Shown here piece by piece: positions 1 through 11,519 of a DNA stretch of 64,000 bases. How positions within the stretch are numbered: the stretch's first letter is position 1; each line of letters starts with the position of its first letter. Under the pieces are notes generated by a model, which made no database searches, was not told the origin of the DNA, and saw only the letters and a list, made by a program, of their open reading frames with translations. The stretch is from assembly GCA_017591395.1 (NCBI GenBank), contig WEDG01005619.1, positions 310,001 through 374,000 on the forward strand, in the 5' to 3' direction. The stretch is from Schistocephalus solidus. Its lineage: Eukaryota; Platyhelminthes; Cestoda; Diphyllobothriidea; Diphyllobothriidae. The position numbers and the translations under genes are program-made.

Positions 1-2322
1 TAAATACAAAGTTAAAGTGCCTATATGTGTTTTTTCTACCTTTAAATATGCTCTCGCTTTTCAGCCTCACGCCTCTGAGGCTCAACCTGTTCAGCTATTT
101 TAAAGGAAGGAAGAAAAGTAGGATGTGGACAATAAACGCACGACTGTAACTGAACACCACTGCGAATCATGGGATATGATCTCCCAGTACCGATGTCACC
201 CGGAACCATGGCCAACAATATAATAAATAGATAATAAAATTTCAGGTTGGATGAATACAGCAGTTACCATCGGTAAAACCGAATGTTGCATTAAGATTCC
301 CTTTACTACTTTGATAAGTCAGCATTTCCTACAGAATTGTCAGTGGTCTAGCGCCCCACACAAAATGGCCATGTGTTGTTATCGACTCTTCTATAACAAG
401 TTACCATTTTAGAAAATTTAATATACATTTTTAGTTCTGAATCCTGAGGATGCTCAAGACCACATTAGGGGCGGTAGGGCTCCTGCGTTAATCAAATCCT
501 AATGAGGGTGATTTTAGGAGAATCACACACAGTTTGTTTAAAATAAGCCATATCCTTGACAATACAAATGATATAACAACCTTGCGAAAGAGCAGTGCTA
601 TATCGAATGCATTTTGAACGTACAAAAGGGAGTTTGCTTAACCGCTGGCATGACAGTGAGATGTCAGAAATTCAAATATATCTGACCTTTGCTTGACCTT
701 CAACCTTTTTAGGTTGACTGAAAAGTATACCGCACTTCTTATTTGTTTCAAAGTTCGACCAAAACTTTGCATGCTTCTTCCTTCCACATAATCCAGGCTG
801 TCCTATACTACTAAACTTTCCTGCTTATCTGATCTTTTGTTCTTGTGTACCAAGGAGCGGATTAAGGACATGAAAAGGTAGATGGCTTCAAGTTCGTTCT
901 CCTTTTTTTGGTAAAATGACTTCGCTCGAACGCAGACAGCAGTCATTAATGTAACTTTGTCGGAATTAGCTGCTAATCATTCACTGAGTGGTAGATCCGC
1001 TTAGGCATGCGTTTTTTTTGTTAGTCCGTAGATGGAATGCAAATGCAGTGAGGAACACATCTAACACGTGTCATTGTGGGCGGTCGGCATCTAAGGTAAA
1101 AAGAAACTTTCGGCTCCATGCGGGTGGTTTGGTGTTGGGTTGCGGAATCTGGCACCTGCCTACTTAAAATTGTTCTACGTAAGAGGCATGCTGCTTTTCC
1201 AAACGCAAAAAGTATGCATGTGCAGGCCTTTTACAATGAACGGAAAATGGCGCATTCTGAACGGTCGGGATATGTCCAACTATGAACTCTATAGTCGGCC
1301 TCCGAGATCATGAGATAATCGAAAACTGGCAGGAAGAGATTAACTTTTTCTCCTTACAAAAATATAAGTGTCATAAAAATAAATGGGTTTGCGGATATTT
1401 TGGGGCATTTAAATAAGTTTAAGGATATTAGTGGAAACGAGATGCAGAGGCTTTGAAAACTAATCATTTTGACGATCGTGTTCTAATGCATTAAAGAGCA
1501 TAATTAATCACCTTACAGCAAAATAAGTGCCACTTTGCAGAAATTGATTTCCAGTTGCATTATTTTTGCTTTTTTTCATTTTCAAAGGGAATACAGAACT
1601 AAAGGTCTAGTTCATACAAAAGATTGTCAATTTTAACAACCATTTCTTTCTTACTATAAAAAAGTTAATTCTGTTAGAAAGAAACCCGGCTTTTAGAATT
1701 TCCGGATAGTTTAAGTCAAAAATATAAATGAATAAGATAAATAAGCAATTTTTGTCCGGTGCCTAGATTGTTAACCAACAGGGGCCAAGGATACAATACA
1801 AGCATTAATTCGCCATCAAAGTAATTGTAAATTACAAAAAAAACGTTTTTTTATTAAATGTCATTTTTTCGATAATGGTGAACTTCTGACTTATCGAGAG
1901 GAGATTGCTTGGATTTTGAGGAGATACCTTTTCCAAAGCCAAGTGGCATTCACAAGAACATTACAGTGCAGTCAAAAGTAAAGTAAACATTTGAAGACAA
2001 CGTTTACAAACGTCTGAATGGTTGAATTAAATTCAGTGGTTCAGTAAAATAGAATAAATTTCAGTTGTTATAATCAGCCGACTTAGTTCAGCAATTAACT
2101 ATTATAGTACGCAAAAATTCATACGTTCTAGGAAAATAATTGGTAATTTAAACACATAGCTAAAAACCCTGTCAGTTTTAAAATTACTATACATTTTTTT
2201 AAAATCATCTGCAATTGGTATAATTTATTAAAGTAAACTACCAATGTGTCAACAGTAATAATTGTCTGTGTGTAAATAGTTCATAAATATTGATTTGCAC
2301 AAAATCAGTACAGCCAACGTAC
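1..2322. other. AT-rich non-coding sequence
   Basis: I see no convincing gene here. All reading frames are short and stop-rich. A possible 31-nt minus exon near 688-718 has AG and GT edges, but its phase does not fit the next upstream candidate exon (2323-2379), so I left it out. The stretch is probably intronic if the minus-strand gene extends to the left edge. Confidence 0.4.
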
Positions 2323-2379
2323 CTCCTGTAACTGAATCTCATGTTTCGTCATGGAGGCAACGTTTACACAAGATTTAAC
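2323..2379 (-). CDS. Candidate exon of minus-strand gene (57 nt, phase 0-0)
   Basis: On the minus strand an AG acceptor after a T-rich stretch (gaatttttag) opens a 19-codon frame beginning VKSCVNVASM and ending EIQLQE, followed by a GTACGT donor. The length is a multiple of three and both ends are phase 0, matching the candidate exon at 2888-3010. No domain is recognised. Evidence is splice signals and phase only. Chance exon-like strings are common in AT-rich DNA, so this is weaker than the exons between 21 and 39 kb. Confidence 0.33.
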
Positions 2380-2887
2380 CTAAAAATTCAAAAGAGCAAA
2401 TGTAAGGAAATGTATGGTTGGTTACTAAAGAGAGAGACGTAAAGCATCCCTTATGCATTCTCAAGTTCTGCATGCTAATAACTTATGGCGGACAGCTACA
2501 AAAGAGAGAAGTGAAACGCCGTTAACTATTTAAGAGCATTGCTTGTATTGAACTTTATGTTGTTTAGGCTTCTATATGCATTCCTATTTCAACTAGAATC
2601 ATCCTGTGAAGAGAAATTATGCTTCTTTTGCCGATGAAATTTTAAATTCACACAGGAAAAACACACGTCATTCTTCCCTGCCCTCTAATCGTCAAAGGTA
2701 GGTCAAAATTGGTGTTTGTTTATTTCAACATGATTGAATGCTGCCATAAGAAGTTACCAGGACAGTCAAGGTCTTTACACGTGCTGAGGAGGACGACAAG
2801 ATGACGAAGTTGACGTTTTGTTCATGGTGCTCTCTTAGAGCCAAAAATCTCATGCCCATTCGCAGCTATGGGGTACCAAGGTGTTAC

Positions 2888-3010
2888 CTGAACGTTCACG
2901 GAAAATGACGTAACATTCTCCCTGTCCTTTGTATTCCGCTTCTTGTCAAAAATAATAAAAACGGCTAAAGCATTCACAGAAACATTTGACTTCAACCATT
3001 CAGTCCTTGG
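2888..3010 (-). CDS. Candidate exon of minus-strand gene (123 nt, phase 0-0)
   Basis: A minus-strand acceptor (ttttattctttag) precedes a 41-codon open frame starting PRTEWLKSNV and ending SFSVNVQ, closed by a GTAACA donor. It is phase 0 at both ends, so it could follow the exon at 13618-13782 directly. The product is unrecognised. Support is the open frame plus two splice sites. An RNA-seq read across the junctions would decide it. Confidence 0.35.
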
Positions 3011-3474
3011 CTAAAGAATAAAATTCCAAGTTCTTGCAGAAAGAAAATTTCAATGAGCGTGTTTGATCAGACCGCAATTACAAAATTGCTTATCTTTCTT
3101 CTCCCCTTAAGAGACGTAGAAGTGAAATTTGGTTTCGTAAGGTTAATGCCTATCTCATACCATAGACAAAGGTCCTTTAAAATACAAACGCACCCTTAAT
3201 ACTTGAATGCACTTATAAAGCCTTCGAGTGTCACACTTGTCATTCAGTGGTTCGTTCTTAGTAGTCAATATTCAGAGGTAGAGTATTGTGTGTAGGAATA
3301 AAGTTAGCGCTTTTAGAAGACGAGATTTTGCCCGTACCATTTCTATGCGAGGTTTAATATCATGCACTTTTTGCCTAGGCACATGTTAAAGCCTTGAAAT
3401 AAGTCTTTACTTCTAGGCAATAACATTATGAAAAACCATACCAGAAACTGGAGTCCCGACAAAGACAAGGGTGA

Positions 3475-3492
3475 CCGAAATGGCCATTTCGG
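3475..3492. repeat. 18-bp perfect palindrome
   Basis: CCGAAATGGCCATTTCGG reads the same on both strands. A 14-bp core of it, GAAATGGCCATTTC, recurs at 11464-11477. The half-site aatggcc also appears at the tails of SINE copies near 19.16 and 39.42 kb, so the palindrome may derive from repeat ends. No function is assigned. Confidence 0.6.
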
Positions 3493-3554
3493 GATATTTA
3501 GGCGCAACTTGGTCTGTAAGCGCCACTTATAGTTCATTTAATTTCCCAATCCCA

Positions 3555-3720
3555 ACCTATAGAACGTGGAGTCTGCGAATCATTGTTAAAGCGTTCGACG
3601 CTACGACCAAAGATCCCGGGTGCAAATCCCAGGACGTCCACACCTGGGATTGGATAGGATTGGCTGAGTTTAGTCATTCCAATTTTCTGGGTTTTTTTCA
3701 GTACTGCATCATATTCATAT
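3555..3720 (+). mobile_element. Possible tRNA-derived SINE fragment
   Basis: A B-box-like string (gggtgcaaatccc near 3619) sits downstream of an A-box-like stretch near 3577-3600, at a spacing typical of tRNA-derived retroposons, followed by a T-rich tail. Near 3805 the motif gatcggtgagt resembles blocks beside the SINEs at 19.28 and 39.68 kb. The copy is badly degraded, and its limits are approximate. Confidence 0.35.
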
Positions 3721-3899
3721 GTTACTAGTTGCTACAAAAATGACTGTTAGGGTTCTAGATTGAGCCCCAAAACACAAAGGGACGAGCACGTCCCGTAACT
3801 TGATCGGTGAGTCAATACGGAAACATTTCACTCAATTTTCGTTGAAACATTTTGGAATTTAAACCATAACGTGCTGCAGTATTCTGACGCCCCATATGT

Positions 3900-6390
3900 G
3901 ATATTGCACTAATGTCGGGAAGAGAGTTAAGTGCAAGCTGCCTACAATTACTATATTTAAATAGTGATCTGTTTTTGCAGCCTCATTTATCCAGGTCTTA
4001 GAGGAGTGAGACGTCATGAACGATCAAAAAAGGCTTACTAATTTGGGTAAAAGTTTAAATTTTGGCATTTCTACTGTAAAAAAATTATTTCCGATTAATT
4101 TAATCTTGCTTCTTATACGTTTATCTTTTCAATTTAATAATATTGGTTTATAATTCCAGGAGTTTTAGTCCAGGCATGTGGGCTGGTTGACGATTTATTA
4201 GTATATTTTTCGTTATTTTAGGAGAATGTCACGAGTTACGTCATTCTTGCATGTTGGCATTTTGAATCAAATATGAAAAAAACTGGATCCTGTTAAGAAC
4301 TGCTTTTTTTGAAAGCCTTTTAAGACTGCAGTGTAATTTTTTTGCACATAACCAATACAAGAATACTAAACAGCATGTTTGCCTTCCATGCGTCGTCATG
4401 CAAAAAGACTAAAAATGTCGGTCTTAAAATATGAAACAGTAAAGAACATGAAGTCTTACAAAAAGTATTATAATTTGCATAATGTGTTATAGGAATTCAC
4501 AGATAGATACTTAAACCAGTTGAAGAACCTTATCTTACTGTCCAGCCCACTCCCAAAATAAAACTTGGCATTCTGTATTATGGATAAAAACGGTCTTTTC
4601 ACCATATTAAAAGGTTTCTGCCTGGTTTGATCGTCGTGCAAGCAACGAAAGCCTATAAACCGACTTGCTTGTTATTTAATCCTCTTGAAGACTGCTTAAT
4701 TTCTGTAGGGATATGTCTTTCGGGTAAATTACATTGCTATTATTCTAGCGAGGCGAGTTTAGTTATTGTATTCTCGCATATGGCCGTTTAGGTGCTGCCA
4801 TGCGTGTTTTTTTAAAAAAATATGTAAACCCCTTTCCATTGGTTGTATTGCTTTACATTTAGAAAAGATAATCCTTTTGCTCTTGCTGAAAAACTCCACG
4901 CCAGACTAGCGACGCATTTTCTCTTTGACGGAATATCGTCAAGCAGGTGGGTGAGAGTTTGCGGAAGACAGTTTCCACACAACTAGCATGACCAGAAAAG
5001 AAAAGCCTGACATAGTGAAGAAGCATCCGCCAACTCAAATTACTGACAAAGGAGGAAAACGGTTTTGTAGTAATACCGATTAACAAAAGGCCTTTTTGGT
5101 ATGCATTTAAGCCGTTAAAGAAATGTTGTTGTTGCTTTAAGAGGGAGGCAATTTTATGCAATTTTAAGAACGTCTAACAAGCAGATGCAGCATGTGTTGT
5201 TAGCGCCATAACGTTAGTATAACGTTCCGAAATGTCTTTAAGACGCTAATTTTGCATGTCTTAGGTTCTAACACCAATTAGCACGAAATTTAACCGTGAC
5301 AAATGCGTACACGTAGCATGATATGATACATAAGGTATAATCTTAAGGATTTAGTGCACAAAACATCTGCAATCTTGCAGTGCTTGATGTGCAGCTTAAT
5401 GTTTGATGCCTACATCAATTCAGGCACGTATCGTGCAAATATGTCTACACCAACTTTTCTAGTTATTTACATTTTGTTGCATTTTAGTACCATTTCAGAA
5501 TGGTTTGTTTCGGCTTTAAAGAGGTTTCGTGGCTCTTATACACTTATGCGTGCAGCCTAGCACTTCCTGTTACATTATTATTACTAACAAAGGAAACCAA
5601 GGGGTTAAGATGCCTCGCACAATTTTCAAGTACAACTCCGTCTTTGAAAACGTAGCGATAAACGAGTTTATTTCAGCTCACGTACGGTCATTCGCTGACC
5701 TTAATAATATCAAAAATGTCTCCCCTGCGCTTGCACAATTTATTTTTCCTGTATAATACCTAAAACGGTGGTCGCACAAATGTCAAAAAGTAATTTTATC
5801 TGAATGTTTCAAAGAATTTAAAAAGCCCACCGATGACTTGAAGTCAGAGTACACCCCATATCAGGCGTAAAGCCTCATCAAAAAACCTTTACCAGCTAAA
5901 ATATCATTAAAAGATTTTGGTTGTTTGTGATGAGTTTTGTTGCACGTAATTCCAATACGTTGCAACTACTGGCAGGTACCCGGAATAGATCCTCCTAAGA
6001 TATAATTTCTATGGTACAGACTTGATATTAAATTATAGCAGGTTGTTGCGTCACTGAATATAAATTTCAGAGGCAAACATACAGTAAGCCAGTAGATCAG
6101 GCATTCCTGCATGTTTTTTTATGGCCACCCAGGCTCACTCACAAAATTTAGGCCTTCTCTGATTGTATTTGAACTTTCACCGTCTCACAATGGCAAATAG
6201 GCCGTTAACTACTATTTTAGACTTCCGTTGTCTTTATCGGTAGTATTTTTCAACTCCAGGCATTGCTAAAATTTCATGCATAACCATACATCGATAGCAG
6301 CGCATCGTAGCGCCAGCGTCATATAAACCAGTATTCAAACTAGCAGGCTGTAAATGTCTTTCGGTCGGCCTGGGACATTCACTTAAAGAA
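3900..6390. other. AT-rich non-coding sequence, no supported gene
   Basis: The longest open frame is a 100-codon minus-strand frame at 4859-5161. It lacks a convincing donor and has no recognisable motif. A minus-strand frame near 5700-5754 has weak AG and GT edges (ending DIFDIIK). I treat both as unproven. Confidence 0.35.
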
Positions 6391-6399
6391 CAATACGCA

Positions 6400-6550
6400 C
6401 AACAGTCGCGTTTGTGCACGCATCACGCCAGCGTTTGATCGATTGGGATTGGCGTGCTTCGTCCTTAAATGCGTTCGCTGGCGTGCGCGAATTCGCGCAC
6501 TCGGCGTGCGGTCGGCTGAAAAGACACGAAGGACAGTGCAAATAACGATG
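6400..6550. promoter_or_regulatory. CpG-rich block with 18-bp palindrome
   Basis: In otherwise AT-rich DNA this block is dense in CG dinucleotides (repeats of gcgtgc, cgcgaattcgcg and ggcgtgcggtcgg). It contains the perfect palindrome GTGCGCGAATTCGCGCAC at 6483-6500. It could be a small CpG island or promoter, or part of an unrecognised repeat. No open frame in it looks like a protein. The regulatory label is a guess based on composition. Confidence 0.25.
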
Positions 6551-8389
6551 AACCGACATGGCCCCTGTCTCAGTGTCTGAATATGCAATAAAAATTAGTT
6601 TCAGGAGGAGAAACGTTCAATCAGACGCGATATAGAAGGGCTGAAAGGCATTTGGGTGGCGTGGGAACAAAGATTTACATGTGACAGTTTAAAAACCCAA
6701 ATTCGCAATGGCCTAAAATTCATCCAAATGCAGACAATTAACAAAATCTACTCACATGTGCTTTCTGTATAGAATGCTGCTCAAGTCAGGGCAAGTCACA
6801 GTCAACTATACTAATACAATGAGCACTAGGGTTCCCTGTATGGTTACTTTTCAACGACGAAGTGAGCAACATAAACGCGTTAAAGCATTCCAGTAAGCCT
6901 AGATAATTGTGATTACGAAAAACAAAAGTTAAGTTAGGCCAGATAGATTGTTGATTACGTTTATTATGTGATGAGGAGTTTGCTTTGCTAATTTTAAGCT
7001 CTAGAAGTTTTGTGAGGCCAGGAGTAACTGGACTTTACACTCGGCTGTTAGACAAATTTCCATAAACCTTTTGCCGGCTTGCTGGCTTACGATGAAGCGC
7101 CTTCGCGAAACACGACTCCAAAAGGTCTTGACATATCAGACATCATTTTATTTTCTTGTTTTGAACTGGCTCTGTCACTTAAATTTCAATTTTTGTGAGC
7201 ACATATTCATAAGAGACCAGTGTTTTGAAACTGAGAGGGTTTTTAATCAAAGTTTGACTCATTAAACTGAATATACAACTTGTTCTGGTCACCGAGTTTT
7301 TAATGACTGATTGAGTAACTCCCATGGTGCTTGTGGGACATTTTTGTATTTATACTCATAAATGGAATCATTCTAAGATTAACCACGGCCACTCGTTAGA
7401 ACGTATGACAAAAGTCTCCCAATACACATTGACTGTGTATCAAAAATGTAATGAAGAGCTATGCTTTTCATATTTTTGCCCACATTCGGTTGACCGAATG
7501 TCCCCTATCCTGTGATAGGGACCAGGATGCGATCTTAAAAAGTCCATAACAAAATGGAACAGTTCTCTGTTTCCTCTACAGAGGAAACTATAATTTAATA
7601 CCTGATTGTTTTCCCTGCCAGAGTCACGCGTGAGAGAGGAGAATGGTAATGAAAAACATTGGTCCTATTCCTCATCAGTCCGCGTGTCCGTGAATAAAAT
7701 GAAGTGAAATTACACCCTGCATTGTCCTCATTACCTCAGATAGTAATTTCTTGTGCCCCCAGCACGGAAGCATGCGTTCGGTAATCCACCCCGGCACGAC
7801 GGCCTGTCTGGATTTTCCGCCCTACCACCAATAACATTTCTAATTCATAAGTACCCTGGTCTCGAAAACCTGGCCGGTAGACTACCTGCTCCCCTTTCCT
7901 GGCCTCTAACGCTTTCTTTTATGAGCGAACTTTCATGATTGTGCCGACACTATCTGGTTGAAAATGTGTTCTGGTTTGGTAGACAGAAGACCACGGTACG
8001 CGAACCGACGAACGGAAAATGAATGTAATAGAGGCAGGCGATGAATGAAAACAAAGCGACGTGTTATTCAACACAGTAGCATAACTCGAATGCGCATTCA
8101 TGAACGGGTGAGAGAGGCGTTTATTTGTAAAAAAAAATATTCGTCATTTGGCATCGAGGGAATGAAGGAGCCTCAAAAAGGTGTAAAGATTTATTTATAT
8201 GTTCCAGAAAGGTTTATTTAGTGTTGAAAACAGTAGACTGCTTTGATGCAGTGGTATAACACTTCATCACAAAATTATCTTCAGTGAAACACATATTTTA
8301 GTCAACAAGGATAAGTTTATTAAATTTAAGTCCTTATTTGCTTACTCTGATGATTTTATAGACGTTATCGCTGTCATTTGTTAGCCCCG

Positions 8390-10690
8390 ATTGTTAAATA
8401 CATTTAAAGGCATTACATTTTTTAGTATTTATACTTCCCCTCTACCTGTGAAAGTGCCCTTACCGGATTTTGTGACTTTCTTACACAGAAAACTTGTTTT
8501 TTTGTCCTGCGAGCATCTTTTTCTCTTAAGTGACGACTTTAATCGTGCAAATCTACGTCCGTTTACGCAGTTAGGCTTTTAGGACCTTGTTTCCTTCAAT
8601 ACTCGCGCTGATGCCCCTCTTGAGCACGCTATGACAAACCGACCCAAGGTTTTCCTTGTTAAGAACAGCTCCATTATCACGTTCCAATCATTCTGTACTA
8701 TTAAACCTTCCAAACATTTTTTATTCCGTTTCTGCGTTTCGTGCACGGCTTATCAAACCCGAAAGTAAACTTAAGGTTCATGACACGTTCCCCAGAAAAC
8801 ATTTGCCTTCTCTAGACTTGCCTAGCGTACGCTATATCCGTCTTCCTCAGTCAATCTAATGTCGAGTCGTGCTCCAGTTACCTTTGAATATTTTTACAAC
8901 AAATTTTTAATATTTCTTGTCCTCTTGATACCGTTATGGTCTGATATGACAGAATTTATTCTCCCTATATAAAATGTTTAAGACGTAAATAATAACTTCT
9001 CTACACGCTAAACCTCCATGGCAGTCTGATGGATGTTACCGTCTTAATGAACAGTGAGATTTCCAGACTAAATGGTTTGGTTGTTCGTCAGCTTTTTGCC
9101 TCTCCGTCCACACCTTCTTTTCCACTTTCCTCTGCTGAACTCTGGGGGAATCTTGAGCGTCTCACTGACCAATGTGGTAAACTAGCACACGTTGATGCTA
9201 ATTAAGACTCCTTAAATTAACATTTTATCCATACTTCTAATGACACCGATCCCCTCTCAAATAACCTTTCGCTTCTACCAAGCGTTTTTCCTCCTGTGTC
9301 AGTGGTAACAGTGGAGAAATACCTGAAAAAGGTTCATGCTTCAACTGCTGCTGGGCCAGATGATGTCTCACCATTTATTTTAAAATATTGCGGCTCTCAG
9401 ATTGCCCCTATTTTGACACACCTTATAAACATGTCCTTCATGGAGTCAAAGATTCCTGATATTTGGTGTTCAGCATAAATCACCCCTATCGCCAAAATGA
9501 CCGCTAATTTTAGTCCTTAGCTTTTCCGTCCAAGCTGCTGCTCATTCGCTTTACTGAAGCTTGCTGAACGAGTCGTTCTCCATATAATTAAGCCATTTTC
9601 CTTCAATTTCTCCAACCCATTACAATTTGCATATACAGCCCGGCATAGTACCCTAGACGCCGTTGCCGTTGTGGTACATTCGTCTCTATAGGATCTAGAT
9701 AAGGGATGCGCATTTCTTGACTACTCCTCTGCCTTCAACTCCATACGGCGCCATCTCCTCCTTAATAAAACATCTGCGTGTAGCTCTCCCGCCTGAGTTG
9801 TCTCTTGGCTCGAAAACTATTTTACTTCCCGCACTCAATTCGTACCTTTCGGCAAGTTAAAATCTACGGTCCTTACAAACAACTGCAGTGTTCTTCAAGG
9901 TGCAATCCTATCCCCTCACCTCCTCTTCCTCCAAACTGACGATTGGAGATCATCAAACGACTGTCTGTACATCAAATATATCACATATACCAACGATATG
10001 GTTGTTGGCCATCCTCATAAAAATCAGACACAGCTCCAGTCTCTGAAGGATGGCCTTGGCCATGTCTCATCTTGGTCATCAGATAATGGTCTTCAACTCA
10101 ACCATGAGAAATCTGTCCAATGTGTTTTTCACCTGCGACCCTCCCCTAGTTCTGAATCCTCCGCCATCCTTTCGAACGAAGTATCCTCTTTCCGGTACCT
10201 TGGCGTTACTCTGAAATCCCATCTTTCATTCTCCCAGCATATTGATGCTCTTTTTACAAATATTCGTAAACTACTATAGTCGTTTTACGTCGGTTTTCTT
10301 TCCTATCACACACCTCAAGTCCTAATCTGGTGATTTATTGAGGCATGTATTCTTCTCCTCATCCTATATTATTCCTTTGTGATTTTTCCTGCTTTGTTTA
10401 AAAAAAACTTTGTTGATTTTAAAACGTATCCTCCGAATGTTCTCTTCTGCTGCTGGTGTTTCTTATACTGTTTTAGTGGATTTGATAACAAAGCGACACT
10501 TCACATAAGTCAAACAATTTGCTGGGCGAATGTTTGATGATGTTACCCATCCCTCCACAATTAGGTGATCGCCATGTAGTCTTCCCGTCCGATGAACTGA
10601 GGCTTTCGTCATATAGCTTGTCGTACATCATCATATCAGCGCTCTGTTTGGCCATTTCTAGCATGCTACCATTCGTGTGAAGAGACTAAA
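8390..10690 (+). mobile_element. Non-LTR retrotransposon (LINE), 5'-truncated, endonuclease and RT remnants
   Basis: Translation of the plus strand in shifting frames gives LINE ORF2 pieces in order. The endonuclease part is near 8500-8720 (LLSDDFNRANL, then RSNHSVLL where an SDH motif is expected). The pre-RT region at 9296-9478 reads ASTAAGPDDVSPFILKYCG. RT motifs follow: FLDYSSAFNSIRRHLL near 9712, VLQGAILSPHLL near 9890, and YTNDM near 9988 in place of the usual YADD. The thumb region at 10020-10270 reads SSWSSDNGLQLNHEKS and FRYLGVTLKSHLSF, and the C-terminal tail at 10470-10660 reads VDLITKRHF. Stops and frameshifts are numerous, so it is dead. It is CR1- or Jockey-like, and I cannot fix the clade by eye. 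Confidence 0.8.
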
Positions 10691-10739
10691 ATACAGAAGC
10701 TGAGATTGGAATTGACTCCCACACTAGGTGTCGATTTTT

Positions 10740-10900
10740 AACTCTTTAATAATTTATTTTATTTTATTTATTGCCAGTTTACAGGCAAGGTCAAAAAATA
10801 TATACAGTAGAGGGTCAAGCGGACAGAAAAAAACTTCTGATCGTTTTTTCAGGTGTTTTGAGGAGAAGAAAAACTGCAGCTTATTGAGTAGTTAAAGTTA
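10740..10900 (+). mobile_element. Probable 3' UTR and tail of the LINE at 8.4-10.7 kb
   Basis: AT-rich sequence follows the end of the LINE coding region, including tttattgccagtttacaggc and aaaaaatatatacag. It lies between the first LINE copy and the second truncated copy, where a 3' UTR is expected. The assignment rests on position. Confidence 0.4.
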
Positions 10901-10944
10901 AGTTAAAGGTGATAACTAAATATAAATTCCGAATAAATAAACGA

Positions 10945-11400
10945 TACCCTCACCTTTGCTTCCTCCATACTGACGATTTGATATCACCAAATATGACTAC
11001 GATATGGTTGTTGATCATCCTAGTAAGAATCAGACAGGTTTCCGGTCTCCGAAGGATGGACTGGACCATGTCTCAGCTTGGTCATCAGATAATGGTCTTC
11101 AACTCAACCATAAGAAATCTGTCCAATGTGTTTTTCACCTGCGACCCTCCCCTAGTTCTGAATCCTCCGCCATCCTTTCCAACGAAGTATCCTTTTTCCG
11201 GTACCTTGGCATTACTCTGAAATCCCATCTTTCATTCTCCTTACTTAATGATACTCTTTTTACGAAAATTCGTAACTTCTATATTATATCCGTCGTTTAC
11301 GTTTTTATCACACACCTCAAGCCCATATCTGGTGATTTATAGAGGCCTGTATTCTTTTCCCATCCTTTATTGTTCTCCCGTGATTTTCCAGCTTTGCTTA
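10945..11400 (+). mobile_element. Second truncated copy of the same LINE (RT thumb region)
   Basis: Positions 11089-11240 match 10083-10234 with four mismatches over 152 aligned bases. Both encode the same RT thumb segment (DNGLQLNH, KSVQCVFHLRPSPSSESS). This copy begins within RT, lacks about 35 bases that include the YADD-equivalent segment, and loses similarity after about 11400. It is a 5'-truncated or partly duplicated copy of the adjacent LINE, in the same orientation. Confidence 0.8.
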
Positions 11401-11519
11401 AATAATAACTGCATTAATTTATACGCTTTAGCACCTGCAGGGGAATACTTAGTGAAGGGGATCGAAATGGCCATTTCCTATATTTTCCGGTCATTGAATA
11501 TTCACATTCAAGCCTAGCC

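Noticed and set aside
4859..5161. 100-codon minus-strand open frame
   Set aside because: No recognisable motif, no convincing donor, and other frames are also fairly open. It is consistent with chance.
7670..7700. Hammerhead core on the minus strand (CTGATGAG)
   Set aside because: No GAAA follows at a usable distance and there are no flanking stems.
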